Below, in pieces: positions 51,571-61,154 of a stretch of DNA of 64,000 nt. Where the stretch lies: NCBI RefSeq assembly GCF_900187965.1, contig NZ_FZNL01000001.1, positions 1-64,000 of the forward strand, written 5' to 3'. The notes beneath the pieces are model-generated. The model was given only the letters and a program-made list of their open reading frames with translations. It ran no database searches and had not been told where the DNA came from. Every line of letters starts with the position of its first letter. The first letter of the stretch is position 1. A program made the translations under genes and the position numbers. The stretch comes from Flavobacterium sp. ov086 (lineage in GTDB: Bacteria > Bacteroidota > Bacteroidia > Flavobacteriales > Flavobacteriaceae).

Positions 51571-54444
51571 CTATTTTTTGATAAACTTAACCACTCTAAC
51601 ATTATCATTCTCATCAAAAGCTTTTACGAGATATAATCCTGTTTTTAAATCGCTTACTCCAAATTGAAAATCTAAATTTCCGTGTGTTGTAAAACTTTTT
51701 ACCAATTGACCGGAAACTGCATAAATCTGAACTTTTGTTGTTGCAATGTCTAAGGTAAAATAATTCGAAACCGGATTTGGATACAAGCTAACCGGATTTA
51801 CTTTTTCGAAATCTTCAATTGCTAAATTTGCTTGTTTATTACCGTAAATTCTGTATTCGCCAGCAGGCAAACTTATAGTTGCATTTACATCTGTAACATT
51901 AATAGTTGTATTGTCCATTAAATTGACCCAAGTTCCCGCATATGGAAAACCTGTTGCTACATTTTTTGCAGCAACATCAAAATTGGCTATTATTACAACA
52001 TCTTTTAATTGTGCGGCTGTCAAATTATCATTCTTGATTTTTATATTGATGCTTAATGAATTCGGGCTTGAAATAGTTGGAGTTCCTAAAAATACCGGTT
52101 CTGTAGTTTTAAGACTAATCATTTTTGCCCAATCGTAATAGATCTTGTTTCTATTTGTGTTTCCCAACCAATTGTTTACCCATTGAGGCTGCGGTTTTGT
52201 ATCTAATTTACAATCTCCTGCAATTGTACCTGATGCATCATTTACTGTACCATTATTACAAGTATAAATAGAACTATCCCATCCTAATTCTCCAAAATGC
52301 CAAATCATTTTTGGCCCGGGAATCAACAACGAAACCGCTCCAATTGCAGGCATTCTTGACAAAGCTGTATTTAATGTTTTTACATCATATGTCCCGCCTG
52401 AAGCTCCATATTGAACGTTTTTATACATCAAGCGTTCTTCATCATGGCTTTCTGCATAACCCATTAAACGATTTGCGGTGAAACCACGACTAGCACTAGC
52501 CATTCTCGAAATATCACTGCTAGCAGCATATCCCATTGACAACTGATTGTATTGATCAGTCATTTTACCCCACATCATAACTCCCTTACTTGGAGTTTCT
52601 GTAACCCTGTAATTTGCCCATTCTTTCTCTTCAGCATCAGTTCCCAAATGCTCAAAAATAGTATAATGCGTAGGGTCAAGACTCCACGAATAATCTGCAT
52701 ATTTTTTTAAGATATCTACCCTGTCTTGTTGATAGGCATTTGTACAACTTTCATCTGCTGCTGTACAAGCTTGCGTAAATCCTTTAGTTAAATCCCAACG
52801 GAAACCATCGATTTTATATTCTTCAACCCATTGTTTGATTACGCGATCTACATAATTTTGTGTTTTAAGCGATTGGTGATTAAAATCTTCTCCAACACTA
52901 TAACTGTGTTTTGCAACTGTATTAAAATAAGGATTCTCTGTTGTTGGTGGACCAAAACCATCTCCATCAGGATCATTCATCCACATTCTAACCATAGGAT
53001 TACGGCCAAAAGCATGATTTAAAGCTACATCAAGAATCACCGCAATTCCGTTTTCGTGGCATAAATCAATAAACTCCTTTAATTTATCTGAGGTTCCGTA
53101 GAATTTATCCAAAGCCATGTGAAATGAAGTATTATAACCCCAACTTTCATTGCCTTCAAACTCCATTACAGGCATTAATTCTATCGCATTTATTTTTAGA
53201 TTTTTAAAATAATCTATTCTGTCAATTAAACTTTGATAATTTTTATTGGCATCAAAATCACGAACTAAAACTTCATAAACTACCAATTTATCTTTTTCTG
53301 GTTTTGTAAAATTGGTTACTTTCCAATTGTATGGCGTTTGTCCCGTTTTTAAAACAGTCACTTCAAAGTTTTGTCCCGCTGGATAAACCGGCATATTTGG
53401 ATATGAAGTTGCAGGAATCGATGGATCATCATAAGGCGATAATACCAAAGTCGAATACGGATCAGCCGTTTTTACCATTGAAGGTGAGTTTGCGATTGGC
53501 GTTGCCTCAACTACCCAATATTGGTACGTATTATTTACTCCTGAAACCAATCCGGTCAATTCTAACCAAAATTTCCCAGAAGCCGGATCTTTTTTCATGG
53601 CATACGCCGATGAAGGCTGCCAGTTGTTAAAACTTCCTGCAACGTAAACAAAGTCTTTTAAAGGTGCATCTAAAACCAAAGTTGCTTTTGTAGCATCAGA
53701 AGTATTATAGTTAATTCCGTCAACCAAACCCGCAGGCATGTTTTCTGAAACTGTATTTGGATTTACAACAACCGAAAACTTTTTAGAGATTGTAGTTGTT
53801 CCCTGAGTTGCAATTAACTCATAACTTTGATTGTTTACAACATTCGTTGCTGTGTAAGAATAACTTGCTGTACTTGCATTTGTATTGATTACAGTTCCGT
53901 TAGCTTTCAAGGAATAACTCGCAACTCCGTTTGTATTTGTTGCAGCAATATTAAAACTTGCTCCCGAAGCTAAGATTGTAGTACTATTTTCTGCCGGAGC
54001 CGTTAATGTTACCTGAAAAGATCCTACTTCAACCAGAATATCTTGTGACTTTTTATCGCCGGTTCCGTTTTTTGCTTTAACCAAAAATCCAATTTTACCA
54101 ATTCCTGTTATATTATAATAAGTTGTTGGTGTAAGTGTTTTTGTATAAGTATCCGAAGCAGAATTGTATGTGAATTTACTAGCATCGCTTGACGCATCCC
54201 AACTACCATTATTAGGAGTTCCTTTTTGTGTAGTATCATTGGTATCAAAAGCCCACGCCCATAAATAAAGAGAATGATCTGTAACTCCCCAAGTGCTTTC
54301 GTTGACACTACTTCCATTAATAGTAATGGTTATAGAAGCGGTTTCATCAAAAGTAGATGGACTTACAGAATAAGTAACCGTTTGCTGTTGTGCAAATGTA
54401 ATTGTCGACAACAAAAGGAGAAATAAAAGTAAAGTTTTTTTCAT
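51571..54444 (-). CDS. alpha-amylase (GH13) exported by the type IX system
   Basis: A 957-residue exported enzyme with a signal peptide (ends TFAQQ). N-terminal Ig/carbohydrate-binding-like domains (about 20-230) are followed by a CBM48-like E-set (about 245-340, with FVYVAGSFNNWQPSS) and the GH13 barrel (about 390-850). Catalytic regions: VALNH (about 470), FRWDL with the nucleophile Asp (about 546), FEHLG with the acid Glu (about 597) and AESHDEER (about 668). The C-terminal 75 residues (SLYPNPVSNYFTLDI, then TGLYLVKAF) are a T9SS type A sorting domain, so it is secreted or bound to the cell surface. It should cut alpha-1,4-glucans for the Sus system encoded beyond 63531. Confidence 0.92.
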   Translation of the reverse strand: MKKTLLLFLLLLSTITFAQQQTVTYSVSPSTFDETASITITINGSSVNESTWGVTDHSLYLWAWAFDTNDTTQKGTPNNGSWDASSDASKFTYNSASDTYTKTLTPTTYYNITGIGKIGFLVKAKNGTGDKKSQDILVEVGSFQVTLTAPAENSTTILASGASFNIAATNTNGVASYSLKANGTVINTNASTASYSYTATNVVNNQSYELIATQGTTTISKKFSVVVNPNTVSENMPAGLVDGINYNTSDATKATLVLDAPLKDFVYVAGSFNNWQPSSAYAMKKDPASGKFWLELTGLVSGVNNTYQYWVVEATPIANSPSMVKTADPYSTLVLSPYDDPSIPATSYPNMPVYPAGQNFEVTVLKTGQTPYNWKVTNFTKPEKDKLVVYEVLVRDFDANKNYQSLIDRIDYFKNLKINAIELMPVMEFEGNESWGYNTSFHMALDKFYGTSDKLKEFIDLCHENGIAVILDVALNHAFGRNPMVRMWMNDPDGDGFGPPTTENPYFNTVAKHSYSVGEDFNHQSLKTQNYVDRVIKQWVEEYKIDGFRWDLTKGFTQACTAADESCTNAYQQDRVDILKKYADYSWSLDPTHYTIFEHLGTDAEEKEWANYRVTETPSKGVMMWGKMTDQYNQLSMGYAASSDISRMASASRGFTANRLMGYAESHDEERLMYKNVQYGASGGTYDVKTLNTALSRMPAIGAVSLLIPGPKMIWHFGELGWDSSIYTCNNGTVNDASGTIAGDCKLDTKPQPQWVNNWLGNTNRNKIYYDWAKMISLKTTEPVFLGTPTISSPNSLSINIKIKNDNLTAAQLKDVVIIANFDVAAKNVATGFPYAGTWVNLMDNTTINVTDVNATISLPAGEYRIYGNKQANLAIEDFEKVNPVSLYPNPVSNYFTLDIATTKVQIYAVSGQLVKSFTTHGNLDFQFGVSDLKTGLYLVKAFDENDNVRVVKFIKK

Positions 54445-54667
54445 AATTTAAGTAATGTGTATTAAAGCAAAAAATGAGATAATTAATAAAGATATTCGAT
54501 AAATCGTAAATCCACTATAGCGTTTTCGAAATGACATTCCGCAAACGTTGTAGTGTTCAAAACTTTATTCTAAAATTCGAATAATTACTCAAAAAGGGAT
54601 ATTTTTCAGACAAAAAACCAATTTCCAAATTCACTTCTTTACCTCCATTTATTTAATAAATAGTTAC

Positions 54668-55966
54668 TTATCTTTGAACTAATTTTCTAAATTGATAAAA
54701 AACACGCTCAATCAAACGCATTTCCTCAGTTATGATATCTGCAGAACCGGTTAGTTCTTTATCAAATTTTATGTCTTTATCATAGGTAGTTTTCAATCCT
54801 TTTGACATTGCAACTTCAATAAAATAATTCCCGTCTTTATCTGTAATAGTTGACATTGACTGAACACGTCCTTCTAACATTCCGTATTCCTGATACGGGA
54901 AATTATCCAGTTTTATTAATACCTTTTGATTGATTTGAATTTTACCCGAATTCTGCAAAGGGACTTTTAAATTGCCCAGATATTCCCCTTGATTTTCGGG
55001 CAATATGGTTGCAAATAAATCTCCGGTTTTTATGAGTTGGTTTTCTTTCCAGGAATTTTGAAATCGGAAAGTTCCGTCGTAAGTAGCCACAAACAAGTAG
55101 TTTTGTTTCCATACATGGATACTTTTTTTCAATTCATCCAAAGCCTGAAACAAGGAACTTAAATTTGTAACATCTGCTTTTTCTTGGGAAATTTCACTTG
55201 CAACAACTTGTTTTCTGGCTTGATTTATAGCTTCTTTTTGTTGTGAAATAGCCGAATTAGTTTGATCATAACTTTGTTTCGCTTGTAGATTATTTCCTTT
55301 TTGAAGGTCTAAATCATATTTTGAAATCACTCCTTTTTCATACAATTGCAAAGATCGCTTGTATTGAATATCACTTAAATTCAGCTTTATTTTCTCTAAT
55401 TTTTGCTGTTCATATAAAGATGATAATCTAATACTGTTTTCGGTCTGTGAACTTTTACCCACATTTATCTCTTCTGAATAAGGATGAAGTTTTTGATTGA
55501 GTTCATTCTCAATATACGCTTTATGAAACTGACTAAAAGCGGATTGAACATCACCAAGCTGTAAATTATTCATTTCCTTAAAAGGGAAATAAAATGCCTG
55601 ATAATCTGAAGGAATTGCTGTTACAATTTTATCCAGTTTTAAAACATCTTCAAAATTCGCTGTGCTTTCTAAAATTGCAATTACAGTTTCCCTCTTAACT
55701 TTTGAAGAGTTCGGAACACATAACTTGACAATTCTCGAATTTACTTTAGATTCCAATTTTTCCGGTGGATAATTTGAAGTAATTACTGCTTTTGCTGCTA
55801 TTACATCAGGATATTTTATAAACCAACAACCAATAACAAACACAATTAATAGTGCAAAAATGATCGAAATACCATAACGAACAATCCATACCGGCGGTGT
55901 CGACAATACTTCCTGAACAGATTCAGAGCGTAATTCTATATCGTCTAAAACATTTTTTGATGCCAT
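54668..55966 (-). CDS. HlyD-type membrane fusion protein of the peptide exporter
   Basis: A 432-residue protein with one N-terminal membrane helix (about 29-50, ISIIFALLIVFVIGCWF), a biotinyl-lipoyl-like half motif (VITSNYPPEKLESKVNSRIVKLCVPNSSKVKR), long coiled-coil (about 150-275, with repeated Gln/Lys heptads) and a C-terminal beta-barrel region. HlyD proteins link an inner-membrane ABC exporter to the outer membrane. It begins 22 bases after the stop of the C39-ABC gene, so it belongs to the same transcript. It should help export the cysteine-rich peptides encoded upstream. Confidence 0.88.
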   Translation of the reverse strand: MASKNVLDDIELRSESVQEVLSTPPVWIVRYGISIIFALLIVFVIGCWFIKYPDVIAAKAVITSNYPPEKLESKVNSRIVKLCVPNSSKVKRETVIAILESTANFEDVLKLDKIVTAIPSDYQAFYFPFKEMNNLQLGDVQSAFSQFHKAYIENELNQKLHPYSEEINVGKSSQTENSIRLSSLYEQQKLEKIKLNLSDIQYKRSLQLYEKGVISKYDLDLQKGNNLQAKQSYDQTNSAISQQKEAINQARKQVVASEISQEKADVTNLSSLFQALDELKKSIHVWKQNYLFVATYDGTFRFQNSWKENQLIKTGDLFATILPENQGEYLGNLKVPLQNSGKIQINQKVLIKLDNFPYQEYGMLEGRVQSMSTITDKDGNYFIEVAMSKGLKTTYDKDIKFDKELTGSADIITEEMRLIERVFYQFRKLVQR

Positions 55967-55988
55967 TTGATTTAATTTTTTGGAGCTT

Positions 55989-58184
55989 TTAACTCCCTAA
56001 TTCTAATTGATTTTTAACTAATTCGTAGTAGTTTTTCTGAGCGCGAACAAGTTCTTTATGAGTTCCTATCTCGACTATTTTCCCTTTTTCAAGAACCACA
56101 ATCTGATCTGCATTTTTTACTGTAGATAATCTATGTGCAATAATAATCGCCGTTTTACCAACCAAAAATTCATTCAGATTCTCCATAATTACCTTTTCAT
56201 TATTGGCATCAAGAGAAGAAGTTGCTTCATCAAAAAACAAATAATCCGGATTTTTATATACTGCTCTGGCAATCAAAAGTCGCTGCTTTTGTCCTCCCGA
56301 AATTCCTGTACCTTCATTACCAATTTGTGTATTATAAGATAACGGCAAGCTTTCGATAAATTCTTTGATATTGGCAGTTTCAACGGCATGTAATAGTTTT
56401 TTTTTGTCTACATAATCTTCCCCTACCGCAATATTATTGGCGATTGTATCATTAAAAATAAAACCATCCTGCATGACTACTCCGCATTTTCCTCTCCAGG
56501 CACTTGGCGAAATAGTATTGAATTTTATATTCTCCAGAAGAATTTCGCCCATGTTAGGTTCATAAAATTTCATCAGAAGTTTTAGCAAAGTTGTTTTACC
56601 GCTTCCGCTCGTTCCTACAATAGCGGTCGTTTTTTGTTTGGGTATTAACAAGCTTAAATCTTCCAGAACATAATCAGGATTTCCGGTATATCTAAAAGAT
56701 AAATTCTTAATATTAATATCTGAATGTCCTAAATCATGGATCATAGGATTCAATACATCTTCTTCATCTTCTTTATCATGAATTTCGCCCAGACGCTCTA
56801 AACTTATTTTGGCATCCTGAAGAGAGCGCACAAAACTTACCATTTGCATTAACGGATTATTTAACTGTCCAATAATATATTGAACGGACATCATCATTCC
56901 TAATGTCAATTCTCCTTTGACGACTAAGGTTGCCGAAAAAAAAGTAATCAATAAATCTTTAAGATGATTAATAAAATTCGATCCCACAGATTGCCATTGT
57001 TCCAGCGTAAGAGATTGCATGTTGACTTTAAAAAGACGTATTTGGACAAATTCCCATCCCCAACGTTTTTGTTTTTCGGCATTGTGCATTTTAATTTCCT
57101 GCATTCCGTTTATAAGTTCCATGACTTTTGACTGCTCATTTGAAACTTGCGAAAAGCGCTTGTAATCCAGTTCTTTTCGTTTTTTCAGAAAAAATAAAAT
57201 CCACGCCAGATAAACAATACTGCCTATTAAAAACACCAAAAACAATTGGAGATTATAAAAAACAAGAACGAAGCTAAATACTACCAGATTTAGCAGCGAA
57301 AACATTACGTTGAGTGAGCTTCCGGTTAGTAATTGTTCAATTCTGCGGTTATCTCCTATTCGCTGCATTATATCACCGGTCATACGGCTGTCAAAATAGC
57401 TAATTGGTAATTTCATGAGTTTTATAAAAAAATCAGAAACCAATGAAATGTGAATTCTCGTGCTCAAATGCAGCATTATCCAGGAACGCAAAACTTCGAT
57501 CGCTGTTTGACCGGCAAAAAGCATTAATTGGGCTAAAAGAATTAAATAAATAAAGTTTAAATCCTGAGTTTGAATACCAACATCAACAATACTTTGGGTA
57601 AGAAACGGAAACAATAAAGAGAATAAACTCGCGGCCGCCAATCCAACTATTAACTGAATTACTAATCCTTTATAACGAAACAGATATTTTGTTAAATAGC
57701 TAAAACTTCTTTTAGAATTTTCTGTATCCCATTCGTTTTTGTAGAACTCCGGCGTTGGTTCTAATAAAAGTGCAATACCTTCTTCGGTTTTTTCATGTGC
57801 ATTTTTGCCAATCCAGAACTTTATAAACTCTTCTTTAGAATATATTATTAATCCGTGACTAGGATCAGATACATAAACTTTGTCTTGTTTCATTTTATAA
57901 ACAACCACAAAATGTTGATTATTCCAATGAACAATACAAGGGAGAGGCATTTCATTTTTTAAAGTTTCAAAATTGTTTTTTATACCTAGAGTTCTAAATC
58001 CTAAAGCTTCTCCGGCATCGCTTAATCCTAGCAAACTACTGCCTTCACGCGTAGTTTCAGAAAGATTACGTATTTGCTGAAGCTCAATTACTTTTCCATA
58101 ATATTTTGCGATAATTCGTAAACAAGTTGGGCCGCAATCCTTAGCATCCGGCTGTTTATAAAAAGGGAATGGTTTTATTTTCAA
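55989..58184 (-). CDS. peptidase-C39 ABC exporter for double-glycine leader peptides
   Basis: A 731-residue ABC transporter. The C39 peptidase domain (1-140) has the catalytic Cys17 in DCGPTCL, His91 in NQHFVVVY and Asp107 in VSDPSHG. Then come six membrane helices (about 165-450) and the ATPase with Walker A GTSGSGKTTLL, signature GISGGQKQRLL and Walker B YLFFDEATSSLD. Such proteins cut after Gly-Gly and export the core. The start overlaps the end of the VKOR fusion gene by 4 bases. Its substrates are probably the two peptides at 62452-62949, whose leaders end MIQGG. Confidence 0.95.
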   Translation of the reverse strand: MKIKPFPFYKQPDAKDCGPTCLRIIAKYYGKVIELQQIRNLSETTREGSSLLGLSDAGEALGFRTLGIKNNFETLKNEMPLPCIVHWNNQHFVVVYKMKQDKVYVSDPSHGLIIYSKEEFIKFWIGKNAHEKTEEGIALLLEPTPEFYKNEWDTENSKRSFSYLTKYLFRYKGLVIQLIVGLAAASLFSLLFPFLTQSIVDVGIQTQDLNFIYLILLAQLMLFAGQTAIEVLRSWIMLHLSTRIHISLVSDFFIKLMKLPISYFDSRMTGDIMQRIGDNRRIEQLLTGSSLNVMFSLLNLVVFSFVLVFYNLQLFLVFLIGSIVYLAWILFFLKKRKELDYKRFSQVSNEQSKVMELINGMQEIKMHNAEKQKRWGWEFVQIRLFKVNMQSLTLEQWQSVGSNFINHLKDLLITFFSATLVVKGELTLGMMMSVQYIIGQLNNPLMQMVSFVRSLQDAKISLERLGEIHDKEDEEDVLNPMIHDLGHSDINIKNLSFRYTGNPDYVLEDLSLLIPKQKTTAIVGTSGSGKTTLLKLLMKFYEPNMGEILLENIKFNTISPSAWRGKCGVVMQDGFIFNDTIANNIAVGEDYVDKKKLLHAVETANIKEFIESLPLSYNTQIGNEGTGISGGQKQRLLIARAVYKNPDYLFFDEATSSLDANNEKVIMENLNEFLVGKTAIIIAHRLSTVKNADQIVVLEKGKIVEIGTHKELVRAQKNYYELVKNQLELGS

Positions 58185-59770
58185 AGTACTGGGGTTTTCT
58201 CTTTTATTAAATTATCAATAAAAAAATTGAGTTCGTGAACTTCATACTCATTGGGCATTAGTTGCCCGTTTAAAATAATTGCAGGAGTGTGAAAAATTTT
58301 ATTCTCAAGACACCAATGGTATTGATGCTGTATTATTTCTGTTCCTATTTCAGATTTGTCGTTTATCCATCGTGATTTCCACTTTTCAAAATCCATTCTC
58401 TGTATGTGCCAATCATGCAATAATGCCATCACTTTGTCTTGATCTCCGGAAAGATAATAGCTAACTGCCTGCTTATAAATAACATTATAAGGATTATTAA
58501 CATTCTCTGCGTTTATATTAAAAACAAGCCTTATTTTTAATTGCTCAGGGTTTTTATTCCACAATTTTATTAGGTTTTGATAGACTTTATGGCAATGAAT
58601 ACAAGAAGCACTAATAACCGCATTTAGCTCAATTGGAGCATTATCCTGACCTATTACAATCGCTTCCATTTCTTCTAAAGTATACTGATTTATACTTTCA
58701 TCAGTATCTGCTAAAGCTTTAAAAACAGTATATTTTCTCTTGATTTGGTTGTGTTTTACTTCGATACTTTTATTAACTAAACCTTGTTTTACCAATCTTT
58801 TAATTTCTAAGAAAGCAAAACTTGTCAATGCAAAAACAAACAAAAATGGAACAACTTTCTTTAAAACTGTCAAACTTAAGATTGCTGTATTAAAGCCGTA
58901 AATTGAAATTAATAAAATCTGAAGTATCAATACAATTGCAATACCTAAACACAAAACACACCATTTTTTTACGATAAAATATTGAGTAAAAATGGAGTAA
59001 AATAACACGGGAATACTAAACAATGCTAACCAGCTATAAATAACAAAACTGTTTGTAAATATTGTAAAAACAGAAAATACAGTTAAAACAGAAAAGTAAA
59101 TTAATGATGTATCACTTAGTTTTAAATTGCCAAAGATTTTTGCACCATTGGAAGAGAGCACTTCTTTACAACTTGTTTTTTTTGATGCCTGACATATTCT
59201 TGAAACCGACAAATCATTAAACCCTAAATCTTCTCTAACTAAAAAAACGCTGATCAATAATCCCGCAAAAGAGGTTAAGGCATAACTTATTGACAAAACC
59301 GGGTTTGGTAAATTTATACTGTAAATCTGGAATAGTGCAATGATGCAAATACCAAATAGAAACAAACGGATATTTTGAGAAAAGATGTTGTTTTCTATCT
59401 CGTTATTTTCATTCTCTTCAATAGCTACGATCATTCCGTTCCATCCTTCAAGATATTCCGTTCTGGAAAGCTTTTGAATAAAACCATTTGCAAATTGAAT
59501 TTCGAAATTCTGCTCTCTTTTTTTTGTGTAAACAATTTCATTTCCCGTATGGGTACAAAAAACCGAAAGAAACGTTTCGGGTAAATTTATCAGCTCGCTT
59601 TGATCTATTCTTGCTGCGATATTTTCGATATCATAATAATTGAATACATCGACAATTGCTACCAAACTTGGATAATCAGGATGTGATTCTAATTCAAATA
59701 ATATTTTCTCTTCGAATTGATAATATTTATGTTCCTGAAGATATTTTTTCAAATAAAAAAAGTCTGTCAT
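58181..59770 (-). CDS. C39-like / VKOR / thioredoxin fusion, disulfide-forming membrane protein
   Basis: A 529-residue protein. The N-terminus (about 1-125) looks like a peptidase C39 fold without the catalytic Cys. Next is a vitamin K epoxide reductase (VKOR) membrane domain with about five helices (about 130-345), with the loop pair CQASKKTSC (about 190-200) and the active CVLC (about 273). Last is a DsbA-like thioredoxin domain (about 370-529) with CIHC (about 390). It should make disulfides in exported proteins using quinone as the electron sink. The position between the glycosyltransferase-like and exporter genes points to oxidation of the cysteine-rich cores. Overlaps both neighbours by 4 bases. 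Confidence 0.88.
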   Translation of the reverse strand: MTDFFYLKKYLQEHKYYQFEEKILFELESHPDYPSLVAIVDVFNYYDIENIAARIDQSELINLPETFLSVFCTHTGNEIVYTKKREQNFEIQFANGFIQKLSRTEYLEGWNGMIVAIEENENNEIENNIFSQNIRLFLFGICIIALFQIYSINLPNPVLSISYALTSFAGLLISVFLVREDLGFNDLSVSRICQASKKTSCKEVLSSNGAKIFGNLKLSDTSLIYFSVLTVFSVFTIFTNSFVIYSWLALFSIPVLFYSIFTQYFIVKKWCVLCLGIAIVLILQILLISIYGFNTAILSLTVLKKVVPFLFVFALTSFAFLEIKRLVKQGLVNKSIEVKHNQIKRKYTVFKALADTDESINQYTLEEMEAIVIGQDNAPIELNAVISASCIHCHKVYQNLIKLWNKNPEQLKIRLVFNINAENVNNPYNVIYKQAVSYYLSGDQDKVMALLHDWHIQRMDFEKWKSRWINDKSEIGTEIIQHQYHWCLENKIFHTPAIILNGQLMPNEYEVHELNFFIDNLIKEKTPVL

Positions 59771-61149
59771 TTTGATGGAATTAAATCTGTTTCTTCAACC
59801 ATTATTTTTAGAAAAAGCACTTTCTCAACTATAAAAAATCGGATTCGATTCTGAATCAATTCAATAAAATCCTTTCTTCCCTGTTCGTCTACATCCTCTT
59901 CTAAATAAGCAGTCATATTAACAATGAGCTCGTCGTAAAGTATGGGTTTGTCTAATTCCTGTAAAATCAATTCGTCAATTTCGTCTATGCTTAAACGCGA
60001 CATCAAGTCTCCCAGTTCAGGTACAATAACAGATCTTAAGTTTTCATTTAATTCCTCGTTGAAAACATCTCCTATTACAACCTCCGATAATTTCAATAAT
60101 TCAAAAGCTTTGTTTTGAGCAATTAAATCGTCAAATTCTTGTGGAAATTCCAACGCCATAAAATTCCTTCCTATAATATACTCGCTTGAAAGTTCTTGCT
60201 TTGTGTTGAAAGCATTTTGCAATTTGAATTCATTTTTCAAATCCAGATTTTTAGCCGAATCAAAAGACATTTCATAGTGCGAAAAATGAGAAGGAAACAA
60301 TTTTCTTAAGCGTTCAAAATATTGCGGATATTCTTTGATCACATAGGTTTCCAGATTATTGCAAATACTCACACTTTTTTTATAGGTGCCAAGCAAATGC
60401 AAATAGCTTTTTTGATTAGGCACTTTGTCAAAATCTCCAAATCCTATATAATTATTATCATTTGGCGTGTCCAAAAACAAGCAATTAACTTTCTCAGAAG
60501 ACTCTTTTACCATGTTATAAAACAATACTTGCTCAAAAAATATATTGAAATTAAATCCGTTAATTGAATTCCAAACTGATTTATTATTATCCACAAAATC
60601 AGAAGAGATGGCCGCATATTTCTTGAAATAATCATAATTATTACCGCCTATTATACCCATATTGTAGGCATAATTATTATGATTATTAATGTAATCTTTC
60701 ATTTCATTGGGAACGAAAACTAAATTAGGATAGATATCCCTCCACATTTCTTCATAATATTCGGTTGTAATTTCCAAATTCTGAGTGATAAAGTCTCCAC
60801 TTAACAACTCCTCCGAAAATTCTTTCCAGATAAATACATCTCCATCAACATGCAAAAAAGGCTCATTTTGAAGACTGTAAGTTTTAATTTTAGGCATTGC
60901 CCAAAGACTTTTATGGTAATGATTGAGTTCATCCAAAACAACATGAACTTTATGATAAGGCAATTGAAGCTTATCTATTAATATTTCATATCCTTTTTGA
61001 TCTGTATATAATTCTACTTCATAAAATTTGGCTAATTGATTAGCACTTAATATCCAGCTTAGCCAATTATGGGGTTCCGAAAGCCATCCATAATTTTCTG
61101 CTAATGGATCTGTCAGATTTTGCGACCAAAATGATTGAATTATCTTCAT
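59767..61149 (-). CDS. DUF6734-type putative glycosyltransferase
   Basis: A 460-residue cytoplasmic protein. It has a GT-A-like order: N-terminal FWSQ and YGWLSEPHNWLSW, then the DxD-type LHVDGDVFIW (Asp102-Gly-Asp104), which in this fold binds a metal and a nucleotide sugar. I recall this as the DUF6734 family. The C-terminal 150 residues are helical and unlike known GTs. Start at 61149; the stop overlaps the VKOR fusion by 4 bases. With the next gene (DUF6625) it may attach sugars to the precursor peptides or to another molecule. Confidence 0.7.
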   Translation of the reverse strand: MKIIQSFWSQNLTDPLAENYGWLSEPHNWLSWILSANQLAKFYEVELYTDQKGYEILIDKLQLPYHKVHVVLDELNHYHKSLWAMPKIKTYSLQNEPFLHVDGDVFIWKEFSEELLSGDFITQNLEITTEYYEEMWRDIYPNLVFVPNEMKDYINNHNNYAYNMGIIGGNNYDYFKKYAAISSDFVDNNKSVWNSINGFNFNIFFEQVLFYNMVKESSEKVNCLFLDTPNDNNYIGFGDFDKVPNQKSYLHLLGTYKKSVSICNNLETYVIKEYPQYFERLRKLFPSHFSHYEMSFDSAKNLDLKNEFKLQNAFNTKQELSSEYIIGRNFMALEFPQEFDDLIAQNKAFELLKLSEVVIGDVFNEELNENLRSVIVPELGDLMSRLSIDEIDELILQELDKPILYDELIVNMTAYLEEDVDEQGRKDFIELIQNRIRFFIVEKVLFLKIMVEETDLIPSK

Positions 61150-61154
61150 TAAAT

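Noticed and set aside
54540..54556. GCAAACGTTG upstream of the amylase as a LacI-type operator
   Set aside because: Only half of a palindrome is present and no regulator is nearby.
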